A stretch of 31,429 bases of DNA from Pseudomonadota bacterium (GTDB lineage Bacteria > Pseudomonadota > Alphaproteobacteria > Rhizobiales > Rhizobiaceae), in assembly GCA_023390055.1 (NCBI GenBank), contig JAEWDP010000024.1, positions 1-31,429 on the forward strand, written 5' to 3'. Positions 16,419-24,020 of the stretch are shown one piece after another. The notes under the pieces are model-generated. The model was given only the letters and a program-made list of their open reading frames with translations, was not told the origin of the DNA and did no database searches. A program made the translations under genes and the position numbers. Within the stretch, counting starts at the first letter, position 1. Each line of letters opens with the position of its first letter.

Positions 16419-18092
16419 ATGGCGATAGCACCGCGCTCCGGAGCAGTGACTTTGAACGTGCGGCTCTTGAAACCAGGCATCCACATTGAGGATGCGTTCA
16501 GAGACACCGCTGATCCCGATGAGGTTGAGACGGATACACCTCCCGGCAGCAGACTGTTTATTGCTACTTCTCGCGGTCGGCCGACCTGGATGCCGCTTCT
16601 GGCAGAACTTACGACACATGAGCCTGATCTTTGGACGCAATCTTCCTCGGCGGTGCTCGTCGTCCCTATCGAAGGGCAAGCCGGCGGCCAACGGACTTTC
16701 GCCGTGTGTTTCGGTGGAGGGCACTTCCTCATCGACCCAACTAAGATAGAACGGAATTTCGGGCTGAAGGTTGTTCTCAACACAGTCTCCAGGCGCAATC
16801 TTAGGAGCCTCGATAGCGCTACTCTCGACGCAACCGTGTTTCAGCGAAGAACACAGGCTAGCCGAAACGCTGATCTGGCCGGCTTCGGCATAGATGTGCA
16901 GCGTGACTTGTTGCGAGTTGCCGCTGGCTCCCCGACTGACAAATCCTTCGCAAAGTTCGTGGCTGGTCGGGACAGCTTAACAATCACGTGCGCGATCCCG
17001 CCGGAGCAGCTTCAAGCTAAATTGTCTGAATGCCTTGAGGCGTTTGAAGACGATCAATACCGGCGTGACTACGAGTGGATCGACAATGTCCAGATAGTTA
17101 ACGATGAGGAGAAAGTTGCGGAGCTGGACGCACTGCTTTCTCAGGAAATTGCATCAATTAGGGTCGGTGAGCAAAGTGATTTGCATATGTGTCCGCCCGA
17201 AATCGTGGATTACATCGAAGGCCAGGACATAGCTTACTACGGGAGGGGATTTTCTCGTGAAAAGACCTGGCATTCCCAGCTTGATATCGCTGACTATGTG
17301 GCGGAGCTAGACGCAGTCAATTTCGGTGAACCTTTTGATACAATCAAGATGGATCACTATGTCCATTTGCACGAAGATGAAGAGACGAGATCAAAACCAA
17401 AATGGAAGGTCTACGACTGTTTCGTTTTCGAGTGCGAGCTCGATCAGCAGACATACGTCATTTATGGTGGGACTTGGTATCGTATCAGCCAAGCTTACAA
17501 AGACCGAGTAGAGAACTTTTTTCAATCGCTAATCAAGCCACCCTTCATCGCGCAGAGCGCAGCAAAGAATGAGCAAGAACTTATCGTTGAGCTGAATCAG
17601 CGACCCGACTTATTAATAATGGACCGGACAAAAGTGAATCCCCGCGGAGTTAACAACGGCAACATCGAGGTTTGCGATTTCTTCTCGCGGCAGCGTCAGT
17701 TTATACATTTGAAAGACGGCCATTCATCTTCGTCGATAAGCCATCTCTGGATGCAGGCCGTTACAAGCTGTGACTCGCTGATGTCAGACGCAGCGTTTCG
17801 AAACGGGGTGAGGCGACAAGCACGCAGGCGGCAGGGCGAAATGCCTGTGAAGGAAGGATTCGAGCAGCTTTTGCCTGCTGGTCGGCAAGGTCGTGTCAAT
17901 ACAGCGTCATATACGGTTGTTTACGGCATCCTGCGGCGGAGGAAGCGCAGATCTAACACCTTAGACTTGCCGTTTTTCAGCAAAGTGAGTCTGCAGGCAC
18001 CAGCATCGCTATTGTCGAAATATGGTTTTGACGTCGAGCTGCATCTGATTGAAAAGCTAGATCCTGCCGCTGCGGTTGAGGCGAATGGCTAG
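16419..18092 (+). CDS. DUF6119 / TIGR04141-like sporadically distributed protein
   Basis: The protein has 557 residues, close to the usual size of the TIGR04141 'sporadically distributed' family (DUF6119), whose function I do not know to be established. The most family-like part is the C-terminal half: RPDLLIMDR (about 391-399), IEVCDFFSRQRQFIHLK (about 414-430), then SSSSISHLWMQAVTSCDSLM. The spacing of D, E-x-C-D and H-x-K resembles, loosely, a PD-(D/E)XK-type nuclease core; this is my inference and may be wrong. An AGGGAG ribosome site precedes the ATG. Its stop overlaps the HNH gene start by 8 bases, so the two are one translational unit. The setting between integrase-start remnants, next to an HNH nuclease, suggests a defence role (inference). 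Confidence 0.75.
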   Translation: MAIAPRSGAVTLNVRLLKPGIHIEDAFRDTADPDEVETDTPPGSRLFIATSRGRPTWMPLLAELTTHEPDLWTQSSSAVLVVPIEGQAGGQRTFAVCFGGGHFLIDPTKIERNFGLKVVLNTVSRRNLRSLDSATLDATVFQRRTQASRNADLAGFGIDVQRDLLRVAAGSPTDKSFAKFVAGRDSLTITCAIPPEQLQAKLSECLEAFEDDQYRRDYEWIDNVQIVNDEEKVAELDALLSQEIASIRVGEQSDLHMCPPEIVDYIEGQDIAYYGRGFSREKTWHSQLDIADYVAELDAVNFGEPFDTIKMDHYVHLHEDEETRSKPKWKVYDCFVFECELDQQTYVIYGGTWYRISQAYKDRVENFFQSLIKPPFIAQSAAKNEQELIVELNQRPDLLIMDRTKVNPRGVNNGNIEVCDFFSRQRQFIHLKDGHSSSSISHLWMQAVTSCDSLMSDAAFRNGVRRQARRRQGEMPVKEGFEQLLPAGRQGRVNTASYTVVYGILRRRKRRSNTLDLPFFSKVSLQAPASLLSKYGFDVELHLIEKLDPAAAVEANG

Positions 18093-18801
18093 AACTCACG
18101 GACACGGAAATCCGAACTGGACCCGAGATGAGACCATCCTGGCTCTGGACTTGTTCCAGCAGCTTGATGGCAACGTCCCTTCCCCGAAGTCGGAAGAGAT
18201 CAAGAAGCTGTCCGATATACTTCGCTCTCTCCCTTATCATGCTGAGGCGGCGAAGCAGCCGACGTTTCGGAATCCGGACGGAGTCGGTTTCAAGCTGATG
18301 AATATCCGCCAGGTCGCGACCGGCAAGGGGCTCGGGAACGTATCGAATATGGATCGCCAGATCTGGGCAGAGTATGGCGCTCGAAAAGACGAGGTGCACC
18401 AAATCGCTACGGCGATTAAGGCGGGAATCGCGACTCTCGGCTCGGAGCAAATTCCGGAGATTGAGCAGGAGCTTCCCGAAGGTCGGCTGCTCACTGCGCT
18501 TCACATTCGTCGAGAGCGAAATCCCAAGGTCCGCAAGATGCTCCTGGACGATCACCGAGTCACAGGATTTCGTTGCGAGATCTGCAACATCACTCGGCCC
18601 GAGTTAGATAGCTCCCTTCAGGAGGCAATGTTCGAAGCACATCACCTCGTGCCGCTGGCTGAGGCTGGAGAGCGTAAGACGAAGTTGACTGACTTGGCTT
18701 TGCTCTGCGCCTGCTGCCATCGTCTCATTCATCGGGCTATGGTGGCGAAAGCGAGATGGATGGGGCTTGACGAAGCCCGAGCTTTAATCGTGCCGGAATA
18801 A
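18085..18801 (+). CDS. McrA-like HNH endonuclease
   Basis: The protein has 238 residues. The N-terminal domain (about 1-110; NPNWTRDETILALDLFQQ, then FRNPDGVGFKLMNIRQVATG) is of the kind found ahead of HNH nucleases annotated as McrA-like modification-dependent restriction enzymes. The C-terminal HNH domain (about 158-225) has zinc-binding cysteines in FRCEICN and LCACCHRLIH and the catalytic-type histidines in EAHHLVPL. The frame extends three codons upstream to a TTG, but the ATG at 18085 overlaps the upstream stop (ATGGCTAG) and has GAGG before it. It probably cuts DNA, perhaps modified DNA; the modification recognised cannot be deduced. It forms a two-gene unit with the DUF6119-like gene. 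Confidence 0.85.
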   Translation: MARTHGHGNPNWTRDETILALDLFQQLDGNVPSPKSEEIKKLSDILRSLPYHAEAAKQPTFRNPDGVGFKLMNIRQVATGKGLGNVSNMDRQIWAEYGARKDEVHQIATAIKAGIATLGSEQIPEIEQELPEGRLLTALHIRRERNPKVRKMLLDDHRVTGFRCEICNITRPELDSSLQEAMFEAHHLVPLAEAGERKTKLTDLALLCACCHRLIHRAMVAKARWMGLDEARALIVPE

Positions 18802-18820
18802 TCCTTAGCACCCGTCCAGT

Positions 18821-18879
18821 GGCATCCTACGCGTCATCGTGAAATATCCATTGGAGATCACATGGCGACGATCAGAAAG
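18821..18879 (+). repeat. Decayed copy of the integrase promoter and start (copy B)
   Basis: GGCATCCTACGC (18821-18832) is identical to 19856-19867 and stands 41 bases before ATG here, against 40 in the intact integrase. The segment ends with ATGGCGACGATCAGAAA (18862-18878), matching the integrase start, then diverges at GCCTAG. Copies A and B share ATTGG and ATCACATGGCGAC next to the start, so they are closer to each other there than to the living gene. Copy B sits between the HNH gene and the convergent serine protease stop (18891). Confidence 0.75.
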
Positions 18880-18890
18880 CCTAGCTGACA

Positions 18891-19691
18891 TTAAAGCACT
18901 ATGTTCGGGTGAAGACCTGGTTTTCGGGCAATGATGACTTCGTCAATGACGTGCCCTTTCCAGATGCGGCCGAGCTGAACCCCCATGGGGTCATCACCAA
19001 TCCGCCCCGAATAGATACCAAGAAAATTCTCCACTGTCCCAATGAGGCTGTCGCGATCCATACCACCGGGAGAGAAGAGTCCGCTGTGTCGCATGATCGC
19101 CGGTGAGCCTGACATTCCCTCTCTAGTCGCGGTGTCTACCAAGACTAATGGCTTACCTTCAAAATCAAGGAAAGGCTCACTCGCTATGGACGCTCGTTTC
19201 CAGATAGGTGTCTCTTTATCGGCCGACAGGCCTTTAGGATAACCGATGATGACGCAATCCATGCCGACGTAGGGTTTGAGCCTCGGGTCGAAATCGTAGT
19301 CGTTCACGTGGATAACCGTGCTACTTTCGACGTCTAATGGCAGTGCGACACAGTCAACATGTCTTCCAAGAGGATGTTCGATCCACACCGGCTCTTCTAT
19401 AGCGCCGTAGAGGTTCAACGACATCGCCGTTTTGCCCGCTATTGTAGCTTTTCCGAAGTTGTTTTCTTCGCGATAGATGTTGAAGTGGACGCTGTTTGGA
19501 TACCATCCATGCATTAGCTTATTCGTGTCGGGGTTGATTCCGGTGACATTATGCCAGTTCGTTACAAGGTATGATTTGCCGTCGTGCTTCCAGAGAAATC
19601 CGGTCCCGATAGAAGATCTGAGAACCTCACCGTCATCAGAGAGACGGCTCATCTGCAGGCGCGTCACAGAAAACGAAAGCTTGTTTAACAT
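18891..19691 (-). CDS. Trypsin-like serine protease, accessory
   Basis: The protein has 266 residues with a chymotrypsin-fold catalytic triad: His47 in TNWHNV, Asp113 in HVDCVALPL, and Ser194 in EGMSGSPAI. There is no signal peptide (MLNKLSFSVTRLQMSRLSDD), so it probably acts in the cytoplasm. Stand-alone cytosolic trypsin-like proteases occur in bacterial accessory regions, sometimes as effectors of conflict systems. No partner domain is fused here. It is transcribed towards the HNH gene and its stop lies about 12 bases from integrase-start remnant B. It seems to be a single-gene cargo module between remnant B and the integrase. Its target is unknown. Confidence 0.85.
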   Translation of the reverse strand: MLNKLSFSVTRLQMSRLSDDGEVLRSSIGTGFLWKHDGKSYLVTNWHNVTGINPDTNKLMHGWYPNSVHFNIYREENNFGKATIAGKTAMSLNLYGAIEEPVWIEHPLGRHVDCVALPLDVESSTVIHVNDYDFDPRLKPYVGMDCVIIGYPKGLSADKETPIWKRASIASEPFLDFEGKPLVLVDTATREGMSGSPAIMRHSGLFSPGGMDRDSLIGTVENFLGIYSGRIGDDPMGVQLGRIWKGHVIDEVIIARKPGLHPNIVL

Positions 19692-19895
19692 GCGGCTCTG
19701 TCTATCCTGGCAGGTGAGAGGCGTTTACCCGCAACCATCAAACTACATTGGCTTCGAACGAGCAAGAGTCTAATGACGGCCTGAAAGATCAACTATGGAG
19801 TGCGGTTAATCGCCAGCTGCGCGCGTGCCGGATTGTCCCTTGGCTCCCCTGCCGGGGCATCCTACGCATGATCTCCAACACAACAGGAGGTCGAA

Positions 19896-20888
19896 ATGGC
19901 AACAATCAGAAAACTCAGAGGTCGCTGGCAGGCACAGGTCCGTCGTCGTGGAATGAAGCCACGAGCGAAGAGCTTTGACAGCAAGGCTGATGCCGAAAAA
20001 TGGGCTCGAGATCTGGAAACCCAGGTTGACCGTTTCGGCATGGCGCCGGACACAAAGATCCTTGAGACCACAACGCTGGGGGAGCTCCTTGAGCGTTATC
20101 AAAAGGAGATCACGCCGACCAAGCGTGGGGCCGTCCAAGAAGGCCAACGCATTGATGTTCTCCGGCGTCATGATCTGTCGCACCGGACTCTAATAGGTCT
20201 TAGCCAGCAAGACGTCGCGTCGTTTCGTGATGAGCGCCTCCAGTGCGTAGCTCCATCTACTGCCGTGCGTGAGATGGCAATTCTCAGCCACACGCTCGAG
20301 GTTGCGATTCGAGATTGGGGATTTCCGCTTGCGAAGAACGTCGTAAAGCTCGTGCGCCGACCGGTGATCCGAAACGAACGCTGCCGACGACTAACGGGTG
20401 AAGAAGAGCAGCGTCTGCTGGATGGCTGCGATGCTGGCGTGATCCCTTACCTGCGCACGCTGCTGATCGTTGCAATAGAGACCGGGATGCGCCGAGGGGA
20501 GCTACTCGGTCTAAGATGGGCCGACGTATCGCACAACCGACGAGTCGTTTCGTTGACGCTGACTAAGAACGGATCGGACCGCGAGGTGCCGCTGTCTCAG
20601 CGTGCATTCGATGCCCTGACGGAATGGAAGTCTTGTGCTGACGTAGATCAATCTACCATTTTTCCGATGACTGCCGGCGCATTGGAACAGGCGTGGCGTC
20701 GTCTTCTGGCTCGATCGAACGTCAAAGGTCTGCGTTTTCACGACCTCCGTCACGAAGGTGTCAGCCGCTTGTTTGAGCGTGGACTCAACATGATCGAGGT
20801 CAGCAGCATATCGGGGCACAAGGAGATGCGCATGTTGAGGCGTTACACGCATCTTTCCGCCGACAATCTGGTTGCTCGCCTGGGATAG
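19896..20888 (+). CDS. Tyrosine recombinase (site-specific integrase)
   Basis: The 330-residue integrase has an N-terminal arm-binding type domain (MATIRKLRGRWQAQVRRRGM), a core-binding SAM-like domain (about 55-150) and a catalytic domain. Visible catalytic residues are Arg199 (ETGMRRGELLGLRW), Lys224 (TKNGSDREVPL), His282 and Arg285 (FHDLRH), His308 (SGHKE) and Tyr317 (RRYTHL). All expected positions are present, so it looks functional. The ribosome site AGGAGG stands 7 bases before the ATG. It probably moved the element into tRNA-Ser. It is not next to the tRNA: 4.5 kb of cargo separate them, and two decayed copies of its own 5' end lie in that interval. Confidence 0.93.
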   Translation: MATIRKLRGRWQAQVRRRGMKPRAKSFDSKADAEKWARDLETQVDRFGMAPDTKILETTTLGELLERYQKEITPTKRGAVQEGQRIDVLRRHDLSHRTLIGLSQQDVASFRDERLQCVAPSTAVREMAILSHTLEVAIRDWGFPLAKNVVKLVRRPVIRNERCRRLTGEEEQRLLDGCDAGVIPYLRTLLIVAIETGMRRGELLGLRWADVSHNRRVVSLTLTKNGSDREVPLSQRAFDALTEWKSCADVDQSTIFPMTAGALEQAWRRLLARSNVKGLRFHDLRHEGVSRLFERGLNMIEVSSISGHKEMRMLRRYTHLSADNLVARLG

Positions 20889-20913
20889 ATAGATCTACGA
20901 AATCTAACCCTGA

Positions 20914-21128
20914 TAGAACCATGCGCGACCTTTACATTTGCGATGGTTCTACGTTGCTTTTGTAAAGGTCGGGCCGCTTCGACCTTTACTAACACCTATT
21001 TATGGTTGCATAAATTCTTGCGCTGAAAACCGAAATCGTTGCGGAAATGGGCGAAACCTTTGCACTAACTTTACATTAAGTTGACGGATTTGGCTGAAAT
21101 CAGCTTTTTTACCGGGAAGTAAAGGTCG
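20914..21128. repeat. Cluster of CGACCTTTAC motifs with nested inverted repeats
   Basis: CGACCTTTAC occurs at 20926-20935 and 20980-20989, and its complement GTAAAGGTCG at 20962-20971 and 21119-21128. The second and third copies make a perfect 10-bp hairpin with an 8-base loop. The first copy lies in the loop of another perfect 9-bp dyad (TAGAACCAT 20914-20922, ATGGTTCTA 20943-20951). Sites of this kind directly after int could be integrase arm or excisionase binding sites of attP, or repressor operators. Confidence 0.65.
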
Positions 21129-21208
21129 TCGGACACCTATCGGTTGTGATTGGCCCAGATATCGGGCGAAATGCCATTTTAGTGAATATCGAGGATGCGC
21201 ATGGCTGC

Positions 21209-21388
21209 TCATTGCTGGTAACAACTCTCTCTGAAGTGCCGGAAGACCATGGCCTGCAGCGCGGAAAACGTATCTGTGCGTAGGTGAAGCCCTGCAAATA
21301 GTTCAATCAACGCATCGACTGGAAGCGCACCTGTCGCAGATGGAATTCTCGAACGGCGTAGGTCGCGGACAGTCGTTGTTGCTCTCAT
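21209..21388 (-). CDS. Possible small protein, doubtful
   Basis: A 59-codon frame begins MRATTTVRDLRRSRIPSATG and continues with a plausible amphipathic composition (DALIELFAGLHLRTDTFSALQAMVFRHF). AGGA stands 4 bases ahead of the ATG at 21388, which is close. I do not recognise the protein and it may be spurious. It is listed because it is the only frame in this gene-poor stretch with a believable start and composition. Confidence 0.2.
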   Translation of the reverse strand: MRATTTVRDLRRSRIPSATGALPVDALIELFAGLHLRTDTFSALQAMVFRHFRESCYQQ

Positions 21389-21996
21389 GCATCCTGTTGG
21401 ACGACGAAGCTGAGAGCGCCGGTGTCGTGTTCTTTTCCATCCGGTGCCGCTGAACCTCCTCTGCCGTCGACGTGGTGATGCTGCGGCCTCGAATGATTTC
21501 ACGGCACGCAATGCGAAGCCCTAGGAAAAAGCAACTCACACGATGGGGATGCCTTCCGTTCCGGCAACGATCCGGTCGCTCTAACCTCCTCAGCCCAAAA
21601 ATGACAGAGAAGCTCATAGGCGAGCGCCAGAGGGCTGGTAGTGTCTTTGTGCATTTGGAGCGACGGATCGCGCCAGGGTGAATCCTCGAGTCAATGAAGC
21701 GCTACCGCACTGGAGGACGAGAATGCTGATTGCGAGTCTGACGCTATCTCGAACCGGATCACGTAGCGGGAGGAGATCGAACTGACTGAGAGATTCCGCT
21801 GTTGGGAGCCGTAGGCGATCGGCCGGAGCGTTTGATTGTTTTGGTAGATGTCTTGAATACTAATTCGTATCTAATTCTCGAAATATCTTGAACTACCGGA
21901 CGTTCATTCACCGGTTCGCGCGCCAACGGCGCGGGCAAGGCCGAAGGCCGCGCAGGGAGGGAGCCGCAGGCGACCGAGTGTCTGAGTTGGAAAGAA

Positions 21997-22082
21997 CGTG
22001 AACTTTTGTCCGGTTTTTTCTTCTTTACTAAGTGTATAATTATTTATGTATTATTAATTATAATAACGGCCAAAAGTTCACG
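21997..22082. repeat. AT-rich segment bounded by a perfect 12-bp inverted repeat
   Basis: CGTGAACTTTTG (21997-22008) and CAAAAGTTCACG (22071-22082) are exact complements. They enclose about 60 bases that are strongly AT-rich between 22012 and 22066. It lies about 155 bases upstream of the 22238 gene. It could be an operator and promoter, a replication or transfer origin, or a recombination site. No iterons or adjacent replication protein are visible. Confidence 0.6.
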
Positions 22083-22237
22083 CACTTTCGAGGAAGGCTA
22101 CCAGGCTTCGGTATGGTCCGAAACCGGCCGCTGATCCGGACTTGGATCTGGTCAGATTACCCTCGCCCATGACCTGCAGCGGTTCCACAGCCTCCCCGTT
22201 ATAAGTTCCCTCACAAACAACAGATGAGGACCGACCG

Positions 22238-22771
22238 ATGGTAGACGTGAGCGAAGACGACACCTGCACCTTCATTCCTCAACAGATCAGGCTGACGCCC
22301 TATGACCGACGGATGCAGGAACTTCGCTCATTGCGAGACAAGTATGACGAAGTGTCAAAACAGCCAAACAAGGAGCGCCAGCTAGCACAATTGGCTTACC
22401 TGATCCGGAGGGCGGAGGAGCGGCTCGAGGAAGAAATGAGGCGTGACGGTGATGACGGTTGGCGTCGGCGTCGCGACATCGATAGGTGGCGTTCCGGTGA
22501 CGGCCGGGAGTCACGCAACGCCAGCCGACGGAAGGTTCGCAGTGAACCGAATGAAGACTTGTCACACATGACGCCTGAACAGAAGGAGCAGCGGAAGCGC
22601 GACCAGCGTGCCGATGCGAACTTCATCAAGCGCCAGGAAGCAAAAGGACTGGCTGCATCTGACATTCAGGCGCGGCTTTTGCTTCGTCAGGAGCAACGGG
22701 AAAGCAAGCGCGGTGCAGCGGCAGATTCTGAGAGTGCAATGACGCGCAATTCTGCCTTCGGTATGTTTTGA
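22238..22771 (+). CDS. Hypothetical charged protein
   Basis: This 177-residue protein is not recognised. It is highly charged and predicted mostly helical or disordered: RMQELRSLRDKYDEVSKQPN and YLIRRAEERLEEEMRRDGDD suggest a coiled coil near residues 25-70, and the rest is rich in R, E, K, S and A. There is no membrane segment. GAGG stands 8 bases before the ATG. Strong charge and position in the element could fit an accessory DNA-associated protein, but nothing in the sequence fixes a role. Confidence 0.6.
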   Translation: MVDVSEDDTCTFIPQQIRLTPYDRRMQELRSLRDKYDEVSKQPNKERQLAQLAYLIRRAEERLEEEMRRDGDDGWRRRRDIDRWRSGDGRESRNASRRKVRSEPNEDLSHMTPEQKEQRKRDQRADANFIKRQEAKGLAASDIQARLLLRQEQRESKRGAAADSESAMTRNSAFGMF

Positions 22772-22859
22772 ACGTTCGAAACGCTACCTAATTTCTTAAA
22801 ATAGCCGCGTGCGGGCCCCTCCTTCGCGGCCTCTCTCCTTGGTAATACGAAAGACTTCA

Positions 22860-23204
22860 ATGATTGAAAATATCATCGACATCCGCCGGTTCTTCCGCAA
22901 CCGCTTTGAATACTTCATGGACCACAAGGACAGCCACGGCGCGGGCGTGCGCGACGGCGCACCTGTGACGCTCCGGAATCTGTGCCAGATCCTGGCCGAA
23001 GACCAGGAGCCGTTTCCTCGCCGCTATGACCCCGACGTGCGGAGGCTCTGCGGCCACGAATACCTGACCTATTTCAAGGTGGAGCGCACCTACGGCGACG
23101 TGGCTCGTCTGATCGGTAGGCTGCTCGCATCGGAGGACGGCGAGATGCCCCCTGTCGGTGCACGGTGGGTTCATGCAACCTTGAGGAGGAGTGTCGCTGG
23201 TTAG
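22860..23204 (+). CDS. Hypothetical protein
   Basis: This unrecognised protein of 114 residues begins MIENIIDIRRFFRNRFEYFM and has a compact, probably globular sequence (VTLRNLCQILAEDQEPFPRR, LTYFKVERTYGDVARLIGRL). The frame is open from a GTG at 22809, but the ATG at 22860 gives the better N-terminus; no strong ribosome site precedes either. It lies 88 bases after the 22238 gene and ends 9 bases before the convergent resolvase stop. The resolvase module may have been inserted against it. Confidence 0.5.
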   Translation: MIENIIDIRRFFRNRFEYFMDHKDSHGAGVRDGAPVTLRNLCQILAEDQEPFPRRYDPDVRRLCGHEYLTYFKVERTYGDVARLIGRLLASEDGEMPPVGARWVHATLRRSVAG

Positions 23205-23213
23205 AAACGCCAA

Positions 23214-23795
23214 TCAGTTGGGCGAGGGCGAGGTAGACGATTGCTCGCGTAGCAGTCGCCCAAGAGTTCGCGGGTGGATCCGGTATTCACCCGCAACTTC
23301 TACAACTGACCGATGGTCCCGCTCGATTGCTGCTTTTGCACTGAGTAGCTGTTCGGGTGTCATCGCCGGCCTTCGGCCGATCCGGCTGCCGCGAGCTCGT
23401 GCGGCAGCCATACCCGCCCGTGTCCGCTCGCTGATCAGAGAACGCTCGAACTCGGCCATGCTTGCCAGGACATGCAGGAGCAGCCGTCCAGCAGGCGTGC
23501 TCGTGTCCAGGCTCTCGCTGAGTGAGCGGAATTCGACACCGCGCTCGTTGAGGTTGCGGACCAGCTTCAGCAACTCAAACAACGAGCGCCCAAGACGATC
23601 CAACCGCCAAACGATGAGCGTATCGCCCCGACGCAGGTTTCGCAGCACCTTGGTCAAACCAGGACGAGCAAAGTCAACGCCGGAGAAGCCCTCGTCGGTT
23701 AAGACCGTTCCGCAGCCTGCGGCTCTTAGCGCTGCTAGCTGCATATCCATATTTTGCTCAACAGTGCTGACGCGAGCATATCCGAAGTTGCGCAT
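23214..23795 (-). CDS. Serine recombinase (resolvase/invertase family)
   Basis: The 193-residue protein has the complete small resolvase layout. The catalytic domain (1-140) carries the nucleophile serine in YARVSTVEQ (about residue 10), the arginine-rich active site IVWRLDRLGRS, and the E-helix LLLHVLASMAEFERSLISER. A C-terminal HTH DNA-binding domain follows (about 145-185; MTPEQLLSAKAAIERDHRSV, YRIHPRTLGRLLRE). It probably resolves or inverts DNA at a nearby site; about 220 bp of non-coding DNA upstream (23796-24020) could hold a res site. A decayed copy of the C-terminal domain lies at 24497-24664. Confidence 0.93.
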   Translation of the reverse strand: MRNFGYARVSTVEQNMDMQLAALRAAGCGTVLTDEGFSGVDFARPGLTKVLRNLRRGDTLIVWRLDRLGRSLFELLKLVRNLNERGVEFRSLSESLDTSTPAGRLLLHVLASMAEFERSLISERTRAGMAAARARGSRIGRRPAMTPEQLLSAKAAIERDHRSVVEVAGEYRIHPRTLGRLLREQSSTSPSPN

Positions 23796-24020
23796 ATCTG
23801 TTCCATTCTAGCTCTACAGCGGTAACGGGAATTTCCCTGCAGAATACTCGCCAAGGTATTGATTTAAAGGAACCTTTTTGTGCGCACGGGGATTTCTGTG
23901 CACCACGGCGGTCGAGGGTTGAGGAATCAACACTTTAGCGACGGGCGTCGGAACGCGGGTTTGTTATGACGGAACCCTTCCCTTTTGTGCATGTCATTTT
24001 TTGTAGGTCATCGTCTTTCA

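Larger units (their letters stand above)
20889..22237. other. 1.35-kb gene-poor region downstream of the integrase
   Basis: No firm gene is visible. The stretch holds the iterated CGACCTTTAC motifs (20914-21128), a small GCTG-AAAT-CAGC hairpin followed by T6 (21093-21110) that could end int transcription, and a possible 59-codon frame (21209-21388, minus). It also holds a duplicated GC-rich phrase, GGGAGCCGYAGGCGAYCG, at 21804-21821 and 21959-21976 (16 of 18 bases the same), and the AT-rich inverted repeat at 21997-22082. The mix of repeats and AT-rich DNA suggests recombination or transfer functions rather than coding. Confidence 0.5.

Noticed and set aside
21303..21617. 104-codon minus-strand frame downstream of int
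   Set aside because: Arg/Ser/Cys-rich low-quality composition without a ribosome site; overlaps another doubtful frame.
22238..23204. repABC-type plasmid replication genes
   Set aside because: The AT-rich dyad suggested an origin, but neither protein shows ParA, ParB or RepC motifs.
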